NCBI GenBank assembly: GCA_902774115.1
Contig: CACYHH010000002.1
Coordinates: 372,001 to 436,000, forward strand
DNA length: 64,000 bases
From: an uncultured Spirochaetales bacterium
GTDB lineage: Bacteria > UBP6 > UBA1177
Reading direction: 5' to 3'
Shown here: one piece after another, positions 41,930-51,060 of the stretch
How the letters are laid out: each line of letters begins with the position of its first letter
How positions within the stretch are numbered: position 1 is the stretch's first letter
Program-made: the position numbers and the translations under genes
Notes under the pieces: model-generated
The model's input: the letters and a program-made list of their open reading frames with translations, nothing else
Told to the model about the DNA's origin: nothing
Database searches by the model: none

Positions 41930-42988
41930 TTGGCTGAGATAGGCGAAAATATAGTTTCCGCGATGATGAAAAGGGCGGTTGAGCTTTCAAAAAAGGCTAC
42001 TGTGAAAACCTATCCAAATCCGAAAGTCGGGGCTGTGATTTTTGACGACGAGGGAAAGATCGTGTCTGCAGGTTTCACTCAGGAATATGGTCGTGACCAC
42101 GCCGAAGCTGACGCACTTAGAAAACTCGGTTTCAAAGCGCCGGGGCTCAGCATGGCTGTGACACTTGAACCCTGCAATCACTACGGAAAGACTCCGCCAT
42201 GCGCGAAAGCTATACTGAAAGCTGGTATCAAAAGAGTTTTCGTCGCAAAAGAAGAGGAAAACAAAAAAGCGTGCGGCGGAATCGAATTTTTAAGGCAAAA
42301 CGGCGTGAAATGTGCATTGGTAAATGGTTTTGCGGCAGAAGTCGAAGAGATAAACCGCTTCTTTTTTAAGGGGATCAGAACCAATCTTCCGTGGGTGACG
42401 GCAAAAATAGCACTCAGCAGCGACGGATTCATCACCGATAAAGTGGGGGAAAGGTGCATGATTTCAGGAAATGAGGCTCAAATTTATGTACATAAACTCA
42501 GAAGTGCTCATTCCGCGATCGCAGTCGGCGCGAATACCGTAAATATCGATGATCCCATGCTTACAGTAAGGCTTGTAGAGGGTTTTGACCCGCAGCCGGT
42601 TATTTTCAGCCGGAATTTCTCGCTTAATTTGAATTCAAAGATTATGGAAAGAGATCCGATAATCTTCACAAGTGCCAATAAAGCGCATGAAATCAAGGCG
42701 AAAATCGAAATCCTACCCGAAAATTTTGAACTTAAAGATGCTCTTTCGATTCTTTACACAAAATACAAAATCAATTCCGTTCTTTTAGAAGGCGGTGCCA
42801 ACCTCGTGAAAGCCTTTATGGAAGCAGGTATGGTCGATGAATTTCAGCTAATCGAATCGGAAAAAATTTTCGGAAGCGGACTAAAACTTTTTGATGAAGA
42901 AACCAAAAAACTTTTTGAAAATTCCTTTGATCTCACTCGCTCGGAAAAACTCGGCGGAGATTTATTGAAAATATACAGAAAAAAATAG
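41930..42988 (+). CDS. ribD: Bifunctional riboflavin biosynthesis deaminase/reductase
   Basis: It deaminates the pyrimidinone intermediate after GTP cyclohydrolase II and then reduces its ribose side chain. The N-terminal deaminase zinc motif is HAEADAL (GRDHAEADALRKLGF) with TLEPCNHYGKTPPCAKAI. The C-terminal reductase domain begins at WVTAKIALSSDGFITDKVGERCMISG and includes LLEGGANLVKAFMEAGMVDEF. At 352 residues it is near the family norm. The start is TTG with AAGGAG upstream. The gene stands apart from other rib genes. Confidence 0.93.
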   Translation: MAEIGENIVSAMMKRAVELSKKATVKTYPNPKVGAVIFDDEGKIVSAGFTQEYGRDHAEADALRKLGFKAPGLSMAVTLEPCNHYGKTPPCAKAILKAGIKRVFVAKEEENKKACGGIEFLRQNGVKCALVNGFAAEVEEINRFFFKGIRTNLPWVTAKIALSSDGFITDKVGERCMISGNEAQIYVHKLRSAHSAIAVGANTVNIDDPMLTVRLVEGFDPQPVIFSRNFSLNLNSKIMERDPIIFTSANKAHEIKAKIEILPENFELKDALSILYTKYKINSVLLEGGANLVKAFMEAGMVDEFQLIESEKIFGSGLKLFDEETKKLFENSFDLTRSEKLGGDLLKIYRKK

Positions 42989-42999
42989 GAGAGCTGAAA

Positions 43000-43116
43000 A
43001 TGGCCGGAAACAGTGATTTAAACGCGACTCCGACTTTGTGGATCGATGGCAAGTTGAAAAACACTTATCCGCGAGTTCTTATCCGCAACAAACATCCGGA
43101 AGCGGGGAAAGGTTAA
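43000..43116 (+). CDS. Small ORF of unknown function after ribD
   Basis: A 38-codon frame begins with ATG, preceded by AGGAG at suitable spacing, 11 bp after ribD. The product starts MAGNSDLNATPTLWIDGKLK and ends HPEAGKG, hydrophilic with no signal or motif. It could be a genuine small protein or the 5' end of a gene lost when the dinD/HNH segment was rearranged, since dinD ends three bases beyond on the other strand. Confidence 0.4.
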   Translation: MAGNSDLNATPTLWIDGKLKNTYPRVLIRNKHPEAGKG

Positions 43117-43118
43117 AA

Positions 43119-43946
43119 CTATTCCTTGTTTTTCAGCAGCTTTTTTTCTTCTTTTGCCAGACGGCGTTCCACTTTCTTAACATCTTCGGACGGCGGGAGA
43201 TCTTCAGGGACGATGCCGCGGCCAATAAGCATTTTGCGGACAGCTGCATTGTTTTCGACATGTTCTTCTGTGATTGCGTTCTCACCTTGCAGATCCTTTG
43301 TCTGCACATTGACGCTTGTCATTTCGGCGGCGAAATCCTTGGCTTTAATACTGATTGTAGGCAGAAAATCGGCGAGCGGACGCGCCTGCGGTATGCCCAT
43401 GCGCTGTTTCATCATGTTCGTGCTGAGCCGGAAAAGTGCCTGATCGCCTTTTGAACGGATTATGGCGAAGGTCTGTTCGTTCACGCCTCGTTCATAGAGT
43501 ATTCCCGAAAGTTTTTTCTCGGTTTCCTGCAATTTTGCACGGGCTCTGACACGCTCGACTTCCAGCAGCCGCTGTTCTATCAGTTCTGCTCTGCGGGTCT
43601 GAACCGCGAAATATGTCTGCGCAAAGGCTATCTGCGGTTTTCTCGGATCGCCGTTCTGTGCCACAAGATAACAGGCATAGCGTGTGAGCATTATGTCATC
43701 GACTTCTCTTTCCGCACCTGAACCAAGTACGACCATCTTATTGACGTCAATAAAATGGTCTGAGACTTGCTGACCCACGTTCCGACAAGCCTCCTTGGCC
43801 TTTTCAATCACTTTGCAGAAGTTCTGCCAAAGGCTGTATCCGAACAGTTTTTGCAGGTCTCTTGCGCTCCAGCACTCGGTTTCCTCGATTTTGCAGACTG
43901 CCTCTTCATAGCTGTTGAAAAGATTTTCGATTTCTTCTTTTTTCAT
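43119..43946 (-). CDS. dinD: DNA-damage-inducible protein D-like
   Basis: The 275-residue protein matches DinD/BRO-type proteins: [103 protein letters not shown], then [28 protein letters not shown] and [20 protein letters not shown]. In E. coli dinD is SOS induced and linked to RecA regulation. ATG 43946 follows GAGG; a start at 43979 has no ribosome site. No LexA-type box was recognised upstream. Confidence 0.9.
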   Translation of the reverse strand: MKKEEIENLFNSYEEAVCKIEETECWSARDLQKLFGYSLWQNFCKVIEKAKEACRNVGQQVSDHFIDVNKMVVLGSGAEREVDDIMLTRYACYLVAQNGDPRKPQIAFAQTYFAVQTRRAELIEQRLLEVERVRARAKLQETEKKLSGILYERGVNEQTFAIIRSKGDQALFRLSTNMMKQRMGIPQARPLADFLPTISIKAKDFAAEMTSVNVQTKDLQGENAITEEHVENNAAVRKMLIGRGIVPEDLPPSEDVKKVERRLAKEEKKLLKNKE

Positions 43947-44156
43947 TTTTGCCTCTGTAAGTAATATTTGTTTTAACAAAAAAGCATAAAAAACAAAATA
44001 TTATATTGAAAAATTTCAAAAATAAAAATAAAAATATTGGAAATTTATATTTTGTTTAAAGCGAATGGTCTTCGAAAACGGCGCCGGATACCTGATTTTA
44101 TTGAAACACTCCGCTTTTTATGCTTTACTCGTGCGGTTTTTGGCAGGGAGGTTGTC

Positions 44157-44515
44157 TTGGAAATAAAGGAATTGAAAGTTACTGTCGGTGACGTTTGCGA
44201 AGGCTACTTCAACGATGCGGAGGAAGGCGTTGTCGGATATGACGGCCGCCTTGATATCCGCCAGAAATATCAGCGCGAATTTGTCTACAAGGACAATCAG
44301 CGTGACGAGGTCATCCTATCCGCGCTTTTGACCGCCGCGATGCTTTGGCTGCCTATGAAAAACAAAATCACAAATGTGCGATCTGCGGCGAAACATTTGA
44401 ATTTGACGAAATGCACGCCGACCACATCATCCCCTGGAGCAAAGGCGGCAAAACAGTGCCGGAAAACTGCCAGATGCTCTGCCGTGACTGCAATCTGAAG
44501 AAAGGGGCGCAGTAA
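44157..44515 (+). pseudogene. Internally deleted DUF262/HNH endonuclease gene
   Basis: From TTG 44157 (AGGGAGG upstream) the frame reads LEIKELKVTVGDVCEGYFND and then DIRQKYQREFVYKDNQRDEVI, the N-terminus of DUF262 (GmrSD-type) proteins. The frame then shifts by about 44330-44350. The other frame (44351-44515) encodes a complete HNH domain: YEKQNHKCAICGE, MHADHIIPWSKGGK, NCQMLCRDCNLKKGAQ and stop. In intact relatives several hundred residues separate these parts, so a deletion plus frameshift is inferred. The ancestral gene would have been a modification-dependent restriction-type nuclease. Confidence 0.75.
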
Positions 44516-44526
44516 AGCATTAAATC

Positions 44527-46572
44527 ATGAGAAAAATATCTTTTTTCAAATTAAAAAATTTCCTCGAAAAAGCGAAACTGAAAGAGGGAACATTCCTTAT
44601 TTTCGCGGCGGTGCTTATCGGCATTTTAGCAGGATGCGCGTTTTTGTGCTTCAACTGGATGATAGATTCTCTTTCCAAACTTTTTATCGGTGCTCCCACG
44701 ATCGCTGCAGTCGAGGCTTTCAAGAAACTGCCGATGTGGTACAAGTTCGTTCTTCCGCTGACAGGCGTTTTCATAAGCGGCTTCATTATCCGCTATCTAT
44801 GCAAGGAAAGCGGAGGCGCGGGTTTCGGATTTCTTCTTAAAACTTTGAAACTGAAAAACGGTATAATGCCGCCGAAACTCGCGATTTTCAAAATGGTAAC
44901 TTCCTCTCTTTCGATTGCAACGGGAGTTCCGCTCGGCAACGAAGGTCCGATAATCATGATAGGTTCTACGCTGGGCTCGACTCTGGGGCAGTTCTTAAGT
45001 ATGCCGATATCGCGTATCAAACTCTTTGTGGGCTGCGGTGCAGCCGCAGGTCTCGCAGTCGCTTTCGATGCTCCGATCGCAGGGACCATTTTCGCGGTTG
45101 AGACGATTTTGGGAAACTATGCTATCGGCACTCTGACGCCCATTGTAGTTTCTGCTGCTACGGCAAGTTTTTTCGGCTCATATTTTATGCCGGGGCATAC
45201 CGCACTTCCGGCGGCTGCACTCGGTTTCAGCGCGGAGATAAGTTCGGGAACGGAAATTTTCCTTTTTACGACTTTCGGCCTTATCAACGCGCTTCTTGGA
45301 GTAGGGCTCATCAAACTCACATACTTCAATTCCAATATTTTTGACAGAGTGAAGGCAAAACTTCCTGAATATATCCACATTCCGCTGCTTCTTCTTCCCT
45401 TCGCGCTGACTGTTCCTTTTGTTCCTGAAATTTTCGGTCTCGGCAAGGACATGATGCTTGCCGGAAACGGTTTCACGCCGTCATTTCTCATAGGAATCGC
45501 CCTTCTCAAACTCCTTTTTCTTTCTATCGCGTTCGCAAGCGGCGCTTCGGGCGGGATTTTCCTTCCGATTCTGTTTGTCGGCTATATTTTCGGCCTCGGT
45601 TTCGGCAAAATAATCCCGATGCTTTATCCTGGGCTTGATCCGTCGATAGGTTTAAGTTTCGCATCTGTCGGGATCGGAGCTCTGCTTGGTGCGGCGACGC
45701 AGGAACCGGTTTCATCGCTTCTTCTCGTTTTCGAAATCACGCGGGACTACAACATGCTTCCTTCGCTTATGCTCGCGACTGTTGTTGCAACGATGATTTC
45801 AAAGCGGATGAGCGTTTTTTCAATTTACAACTATCAGCTTTACAAAGAGGGAATCGCGATTGACGACAGCGAAGAGGCTTCGATCATGAATGAAAACCAT
45901 GTCCAGCTCTGCCTCCGCCATGAATGTGTCGTCGTACACAAGGACGAATGTCTTCCGCAGATCCTCGACAAAATGAGGGATAAGGAGCGCTTCGAATCGT
46001 ATGTCGTCGATGATTCCGGCAAATATTTAGGCGCGATAAACGGCGTTTTCAGCTCGAACAACAAAGTCGATTACGATGCGATCGGCACGATGGTCCTTGC
46101 AAGCGACCTTCTGGACACAACTTTCCCGACAGTGAAACTCGATACTCCGCTTTCGCAGGCGATGAGATTCATGATAAAGCGCGAAGTCATCGAACTTCCT
46201 GTCCTTTCAGACGACGGTAAAGTGCTCGGCTGCATCCATGAACACGATCTGATCGACTTCTACCACCGCGAAATTCTTTCGAAGGCAAATATGCTGAAAA
46301 CCGTTCAGCGCGGCGAAGGAACCGAGTCGTGCAGTATCGAATTCGAGGATGAATACCGGATCGAGGCTGTGGCTACGAACAAAAAAATGTGGGGTCATAA
46401 TCTCATTGACCTCAGACTACGCGAAAATTTCAACGTTCTCGTTCTTGCAGTGCGCGAAAAATCGACAGGGAAGGGGACGATGTCGCCCACGAAAACGCTC
46501 GAAAAAGGCGATGTGCTTATCGCAGCCGGAACGAAAGAGGATCTGGACAGGATGAAATCTGTGTTCGGCTGA
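44527..46572 (+). CDS. CLC-family chloride channel/antiporter with CBS and RCK_C-like domains
   Basis: The 681-residue protein has a CLC membrane domain (residues about 20-430) with GVPLGNEGPIIMIGSTLGSTLG: the gating glutamate is E139 in GNEGP, where most members have GREGP. Other segments are VGCGAAAGLAVAFDAPIAGTIFAVE and FASGASGGIFLPILFVG. Two CBS repeats follow (about 465-590; LCLRHECVVVHKDECLPQILDKMRD, LDTPLSQAMRFMIKREVIELPVL). A C-terminal RCK_C/TrkA_C-like domain ends in LEKGDVLIAAGTKEDLDRM. Whether it is a channel or exchanger cannot be decided. Confidence 0.92.
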   Translation: MRKISFFKLKNFLEKAKLKEGTFLIFAAVLIGILAGCAFLCFNWMIDSLSKLFIGAPTIAAVEAFKKLPMWYKFVLPLTGVFISGFIIRYLCKESGGAGFGFLLKTLKLKNGIMPPKLAIFKMVTSSLSIATGVPLGNEGPIIMIGSTLGSTLGQFLSMPISRIKLFVGCGAAAGLAVAFDAPIAGTIFAVETILGNYAIGTLTPIVVSAATASFFGSYFMPGHTALPAAALGFSAEISSGTEIFLFTTFGLINALLGVGLIKLTYFNSNIFDRVKAKLPEYIHIPLLLLPFALTVPFVPEIFGLGKDMMLAGNGFTPSFLIGIALLKLLFLSIAFASGASGGIFLPILFVGYIFGLGFGKIIPMLYPGLDPSIGLSFASVGIGALLGAATQEPVSSLLLVFEITRDYNMLPSLMLATVVATMISKRMSVFSIYNYQLYKEGIAIDDSEEASIMNENHVQLCLRHECVVVHKDECLPQILDKMRDKERFESYVVDDSGKYLGAINGVFSSNNKVDYDAIGTMVLASDLLDTTFPTVKLDTPLSQAMRFMIKREVIELPVLSDDGKVLGCIHEHDLIDFYHREILSKANMLKTVQRGEGTESCSIEFEDEYRIEAVATNKKMWGHNLIDLRLRENFNVLVLAVREKSTGKGTMSPTKTLEKGDVLIAAGTKEDLDRMKSVFG

Positions 46573-46619
46573 TTCGCACGCGGTGCCCGATTTCTTTACG
46601 ATTTTTCCCTACATATATC

Positions 46620-46647
46620 TTGATTTTTAAATTTTAAGTATTATTAT
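46620..46647 (+). promoter_or_regulatory. Candidate promoter of dnaG-rpoD
   Basis: TTGATT, a 16-nt spacer and TATTAT, 27 nt before the TTG start. Confidence 0.55.
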
Positions 46648-46674
46648 ACTCAGCCTTTTTTTGGAGGAGTTGCG

Positions 46675-48414
46675 TTGGCATTGTATGCTGAAGTCAACAG
46701 GCTCGTTTCCGAGCGCATTTCCCTTGACAAACTGATCTCGAAGTATGCGAAGCTGGAACCGACTGGAAAAGGGTTCAAGTGCCTTTGCCCGCTTCACCAC
46801 GAAAAAACGCCGTCATTCCACATATATACGGACATGAATACCTTCTACTGCTTCGGCTGCGGCGCTTCAGGAAATGCGATAACTTTTCTGATGAAAAAAG
46901 AGGGTTACTCCTATATCGACGCGGTGAAAAAACTTGGTGAAGACTTCAATATTCCGGAACTTCTGAAGGACGAGCCGAAGGTCGACAGAGAAGCGGAGCA
47001 GCTTCGAAACGAAATTCTTGAGGCGAATAAAATCGCGGCGAAGATATTCATGCATAATCTCGAAAACAGCCCTGAAGCGCTCGAATATCTCAAAAAACGC
47101 GGTGTTTCCGACGAAATGAAGCGGCGTTTCGCGATCGGTTACATCGGAGACGGCGAAGTTTTCATGGAAGAACTCAGGACAAACGGTGTCAGCCTCAGTA
47201 CTGCGGCGCGTGCCGGGCTTATTAAGATCGACGAAAACTCAAGGGCTCGTTCATTCTTTTTCAACCGTCTGATGTTCCCGATAATCCATAAAAAGAATGT
47301 CATCGCTTTCGGCGGAAGAGTAATGTCCGGCGGAAATTCCGGTCCGAAATACCTCAATTCGCCCGATACGCCGGTATTCAACAAAAAACACAACCTTTTC
47401 GGCATAGATTTTGTCCGCGAATCGCTGAATGATTTCCCGTACGTCGTTCTTTGCGAAGGCTATTTCGATGTCGTCGCGATGCACCAGAACGGTTTCCAGA
47501 CTGCGGTTGCGGCTTTGGGAACTGCGGTAAGCGACGAACACCTTGAAATTCTGAGCAGGTTCAACAGACCTTTAGTCGTCATGCTCGACGGTGACAGCGC
47601 GGGGCGCAAAGCGGCAAAAAGGATCGCAACGCTCACAGTGCCCGACAAACTCGATCTTCGTGCGGCATTTATCACCGATGAAGGCGAAGATCCCGATTCA
47701 ATGCTGAAAAAAGAGGGCGGGGCTGAAAAAATCCGCGCTCTCATAGAAAAATCGAGACCGCTTTTTCAGGAACTTCTCGACGAGCAGCTTGTCATTTTCA
47801 ATTCGCAGGACAATGTTGAAGAAAAACTCAAGACCGAGCGTCTTATCCGCGATATTTTCACCAGAATTCCGCCAACGAAGACAAAGGCTTATTCGAACTA
47901 TGTGATGAAGAGGTCAAACGGAGAGATCAGAATCTACAAACCTGCGGGGTCTCAGGTCCGTACGCTTGCTGCAAAGGCGGAAAAAGGGGATGTGAAACAG
48001 CACGATATTTATGAAAAATACAGTTTCGACAATCTGAGAAAGCTGGTCGTACTCGCACTTCTGCACAACGAATTCGTTCGTCCGCTCGAAGAGGTCAGGG
48101 ATTATTTCGTATATTCCGGCTACGGAACGCTGATGGACGAAATTTCGGCGGCTTATGACGAGGGCGAATCTATGGAAAGCATTCTTGAAAGAGTCGATGC
48201 GTCGGGCAGTATTTCGGCTGAATTCATGGATAAAAAAGAGAGCTTTCTCGAAAAATACTTCAATCGTGAACTCGCAGGTGTGAAGATCGCCCAGAATGAG
48301 ATGCTCTATAAAACCCTGTGCAATGACAGTAGCGAGGAAGCTAAAAGTAAAATAACTGAAATTATTAGAGAAAATAGAGAGCTCGAAAAGAAAAAACGTG
48401 ATAATAAAATATAG
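46675..48414 (+). CDS. dnaG: DNA primase
   Basis: It synthesises RNA primers for replication. At 579 residues it has the usual DnaG size. The N-terminal CHC2 zinc finger is FKCLCPLHHEKTPSFHIYTDM followed by YCFGCGASGN. The core contains FFFNRLMFPIIHKKNVIAFGGR, and the TOPRIM domain reads VLCEGYFDVVAMHQNGF and LDGDSAGRKAAKRI. The C-terminal helicase-binding region is short. The start codon is TTG with GGAGG upstream. It forms the dnaG-rpoD pair of the macromolecular synthesis operon; rpsU is not adjacent. Confidence 0.96.
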   Translation: MALYAEVNRLVSERISLDKLISKYAKLEPTGKGFKCLCPLHHEKTPSFHIYTDMNTFYCFGCGASGNAITFLMKKEGYSYIDAVKKLGEDFNIPELLKDEPKVDREAEQLRNEILEANKIAAKIFMHNLENSPEALEYLKKRGVSDEMKRRFAIGYIGDGEVFMEELRTNGVSLSTAARAGLIKIDENSRARSFFFNRLMFPIIHKKNVIAFGGRVMSGGNSGPKYLNSPDTPVFNKKHNLFGIDFVRESLNDFPYVVLCEGYFDVVAMHQNGFQTAVAALGTAVSDEHLEILSRFNRPLVVMLDGDSAGRKAAKRIATLTVPDKLDLRAAFITDEGEDPDSMLKKEGGAEKIRALIEKSRPLFQELLDEQLVIFNSQDNVEEKLKTERLIRDIFTRIPPTKTKAYSNYVMKRSNGEIRIYKPAGSQVRTLAAKAEKGDVKQHDIYEKYSFDNLRKLVVLALLHNEFVRPLEEVRDYFVYSGYGTLMDEISAAYDEGESMESILERVDASGSISAEFMDKKESFLEKYFNRELAGVKIAQNEMLYKTLCNDSSEEAKSKITEIIRENRELEKKKRDNKI

Positions 48415-48444
48415 ACGAGGACAATTGATTTTCAGGAGGAAAAA

Positions 48445-50460
48445 ATGAGAATTCCGCCTTTCATGAAAAAAAGAAACGTGATCACAAGAGATTCCGAGGC
48501 TTTGACCCGCAGGAAAAAGGAAGAGCAGATTTCCGACAGAGTTAGACAGCTTCAGCAGGAGGGGAGAAACCCGAAAGAGTCGCTTGAACAGGTGGCAAAG
48601 GATGTTCTGCTGAATGCCGACAACTTCACCGATCCGCAGGATTTCAACAAAATGGTTCCGGATGATTTCAACGTCGACGATATGGAGATGCTCTTCAACG
48701 TTCTGCCGGATGACTTCAATCTCGACAGAAAGATCGGCACGCCGAGCGTACCGGATGAAACCGAGGTCCCGTCTGCCGATGCGGTTGCGACTATAATGAA
48801 AAAATCATCTTCCACGACGCATGAACGCGGAAGAAAGGATCCTCTCAGAATGTACATGCTTACTATCGGTTCGGTTCCGCTTCTCACCAAAGAGGGTGAA
48901 GTAGATATCGCAAAGAAGATCGAAAGCGGAGAAAAGGACATAATCAGGCTTCTTCTCGACTTTTTCATTACTTTCAAGGAGATCGTTACAATTCCCGACA
49001 AGGTGAGCAACGGTCAGTTGAATATAAAGGAAATCGTAAGGGAACAGGATGAGGAGATCGGAGGCGACGGCGACGATATGTCGGACGACGACGATGACGA
49101 CGACGATTTTGAGAACGAAAAAGGTCCTTCAGATATGGACGACGACGATGACGATGATGAAGCCGCAGATCCCGAAGCTCAGGGCAAAAAGGCAAAACAG
49201 CCTAAGGTGCCGACTCAGAAGGAAATTCAGAACAGTGAGAAAAATCAGTCACTTATAGAGGCAACTATTGCCTGCATCGAGTCTCTTAAGACCAAAAACA
49301 GAGAAAAAATAAAAATTCAGAAACAGCTCGAAACTCCGCGTCTCAGATCGGATGCAAAGAAAAAATATACTGCTGCTCTTGAGGCTGTTGTTGACGAAAT
49401 GGTCGATATAGTCATTGAAATGAGGCTCAACAAGGCTTATCTCAATTCTCTCTGCGAAAAAATCAGACTTTACGAGGAAAAGGCGAAACAGCTTCAGAAC
49501 AATATCAAAATCATCGAAGAAGAGATGAACATGACGTTCGAAGACATGGGTAGGATCATCGCAAATCCTGAAAAGTTCCCTCTGGTCGACGCGAATGCCC
49601 TCCACATCAGCGAAAAATACGCCCTTATCAACCAGACTAAGCGCAGCATCAAGAAACTCGAAGCCGAGACGACGCTTTCGATAGAAGAGCTTACGGCAAA
49701 TTCCAAAAAGCTCAGAGCGGCTGAAGATGCTGTCCGCAGCGCGAAAAACCAGCTGATTCAGGCTAACCTGAGACTCGTTGTCAGCATCGCGAAAAAGTAC
49801 AACAACCGCGGACTTGATTTCAAAGACATCATCTGCGAAGGAAATATCGGTCTTATCAAGGCGGTCGACAAGTTCGAATATCACCGCGGCTACAAGTTCT
49901 CGACCTATGCGACGTGGTGGATCAGACAGTCGATAACGAGAGCTATCGCGGATCAGGGCAGGACGATAAGAATCCCTGTCCACATGATCGAAATGATGAA
50001 TAAAATCAACAAGACCATCAAGGAACTTACCAATAAAAACGGCTTCGAGCCCAGTATTTCCGATGTTGCAAAGCAGATGAACCTTCCCGAAGACAAGATC
50101 CGTAAGGTTTGGCGCAGCGCGAGAGAGACTATTTCGCTCGAAACTCCTATCGGCGAGGACGAGGACAGCCAGCTTCAGGATTTCGTCGAGGATCCGAAGA
50201 CTTTAAGCCCCGAAGACTACACAGCGCGCCAGAACATGGCTGAAATCATAAGAGAACTTTTCCATGGTCTCACCCCGAGAGAGGAAAAAGTCATCAGAAT
50301 GCGTTTCGGAATAGGTGAAACCGACTCCTTCACACTTGACGAAATCGGCAAGGAATTCGGTGTTACCCGTGAAAGAATCAGACAGATCGAAGCCAAAGCT
50401 GTCATCAAACTCAAAAAAATGCTCAAGAGCAAAAAGACTTCCTGGGACGATTTCATGTAG
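48445..50460 (+). CDS. rpoD: Primary RNA polymerase sigma factor (sigma-70)
   Basis: The 671-residue protein has region 1.2 ([29 protein letters not shown]), a long non-conserved region with two poly-Asp runs (residues about 201-245), region 2 ([61 protein letters not shown]), region 3 ([14 protein letters not shown]) and region 4 ([15 protein letters not shown], ...[20 protein letters not shown]). Regions 2.4 and 4.2 predict standard -10 TATAAT and -35 TTGACA recognition, agreeing with the promoters in the window. It follows dnaG by 30 bp with AGGAGG. Confidence 0.97.
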   Translation: MRIPPFMKKRNVITRDSEALTRRKKEEQISDRVRQLQQEGRNPKESLEQVAKDVLLNADNFTDPQDFNKMVPDDFNVDDMEMLFNVLPDDFNLDRKIGTPSVPDETEVPSADAVATIMKKSSSTTHERGRKDPLRMYMLTIGSVPLLTKEGEVDIAKKIESGEKDIIRLLLDFFITFKEIVTIPDKVSNGQLNIKEIVREQDEEIGGDGDDMSDDDDDDDDFENEKGPSDMDDDDDDDEAADPEAQGKKAKQPKVPTQKEIQNSEKNQSLIEATIACIESLKTKNREKIKIQKQLETPRLRSDAKKKYTAALEAVVDEMVDIVIEMRLNKAYLNSLCEKIRLYEEKAKQLQNNIKIIEEEMNMTFEDMGRIIANPEKFPLVDANALHISEKYALINQTKRSIKKLEAETTLSIEELTANSKKLRAAEDAVRSAKNQLIQANLRLVVSIAKKYNNRGLDFKDIICEGNIGLIKAVDKFEYHRGYKFSTYATWWIRQSITRAIADQGRTIRIPVHMIEMMNKINKTIKELTNKNGFEPSISDVAKQMNLPEDKIRKVWRSARETISLETPIGEDEDSQLQDFVEDPKTLSPEDYTARQNMAEIIRELFHGLTPREEKVIRMRFGIGETDSFTLDEIGKEFGVTRERIRQIEAKAVIKLKKMLKSKKTSWDDFM

Positions 50461-50492
50461 AAATGTAAAATTTTTTTGATTTTTACATTTTT
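50461..50492. terminator. AT-rich hairpin after rpoD
   Basis: AAATGTAAAA and TTTTACATTT are perfectly complementary around a 10-nt loop, followed by a short T-run. It overlaps the -35 of the next promoter. Confidence 0.45.
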
Positions 50493-50503
50493 AATGGTAA
50501 ATA
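50476..50503 (+). promoter_or_regulatory. Candidate promoter of the rimP-nusA-infB operon
   Basis: TTGATT, a 16-nt spacer and TAAATA, about 78 nt before the rimP ATG. It overlaps the hairpin after rpoD. Confidence 0.4.
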
Positions 50504-50580
50504 ACGCGCCGTGAGGTTCTTTTTATCTCATTTCTCTGCATCTTTTTCGCAGTTTTTAATCCAAAGAGTGAGGTTGTTGA

Positions 50581-51060
50581 ATGTGGAGTGGCAGAGCTAA
50601 GGATATTTTTTTAAAGTTGGAGCCGTTGGCTAACAAAATGGGATTTAAAATCGTAGAGTTGGATCTCCCGACCGGTCAGAACGGCGTTTTCAGAGTTTAT
50701 CTGGACACACTTTCGCCGGAAACCCGCATTTCGCTTGACGAGTGCGGCAGATTCAGTCCGATCGTGAGCGATTTTCTTGATGCGGAAGACCCTTTTCCTT
50801 TCCGCTACTACCTTGAAGTAAGTTCGCCCGGGCTCGACAGACCGGTAAGAAGGTGGGACGATCTGCACGACGAGATCGGAAAAACGCTGAAAATAAAGCT
50901 TTCGGAACTGGTCGACGGCAGAAAACGCTTTACCGGCGAACTGGTTTCGGTCGATGACGACAAAGAGGAATTCGTCGTACGTGCCGAAGACGGAACTGAA
51001 CTTAAGATAGCAAAAGGATTTGTCAGAAAAATAAATGAAGTTTGGAATGGAGAAAAGTGA
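50581..51060 (+). CDS. rimP: Ribosome maturation factor RimP
   Basis: This 159-residue 30S assembly factor has IVELDLPTGQNGVFRVYLDT, ISLDECGRFSPIVSDFLDAEDPFPFRYYLEVSSPGLDRPVRRWDD (family signature) and a C-terminal SH3-like domain KTLKIKLSELVDGRKRFTGELVSVDDDKEEFVVR. It is the first gene of the rimP-nusA-ylxR-infB-rbfA cluster; its stop overlaps the nusA ATG (TGATG). Confidence 0.94.
   Translation: MWSGRAKDIFLKLEPLANKMGFKIVELDLPTGQNGVFRVYLDTLSPETRISLDECGRFSPIVSDFLDAEDPFPFRYYLEVSSPGLDRPVRRWDDLHDEIGKTLKIKLSELVDGRKRFTGELVSVDDDKEEFVVRAEDGTELKIAKGFVRKINEVWNGEK

Noticed and set aside
43947-44036. LexA (SOS) box upstream of dinD
   Set aside because: The region is AT-rich; no CTG-N10-CAG or GAAC-N4-GTTC motif found, though a lineage-specific LexA site cannot be excluded.
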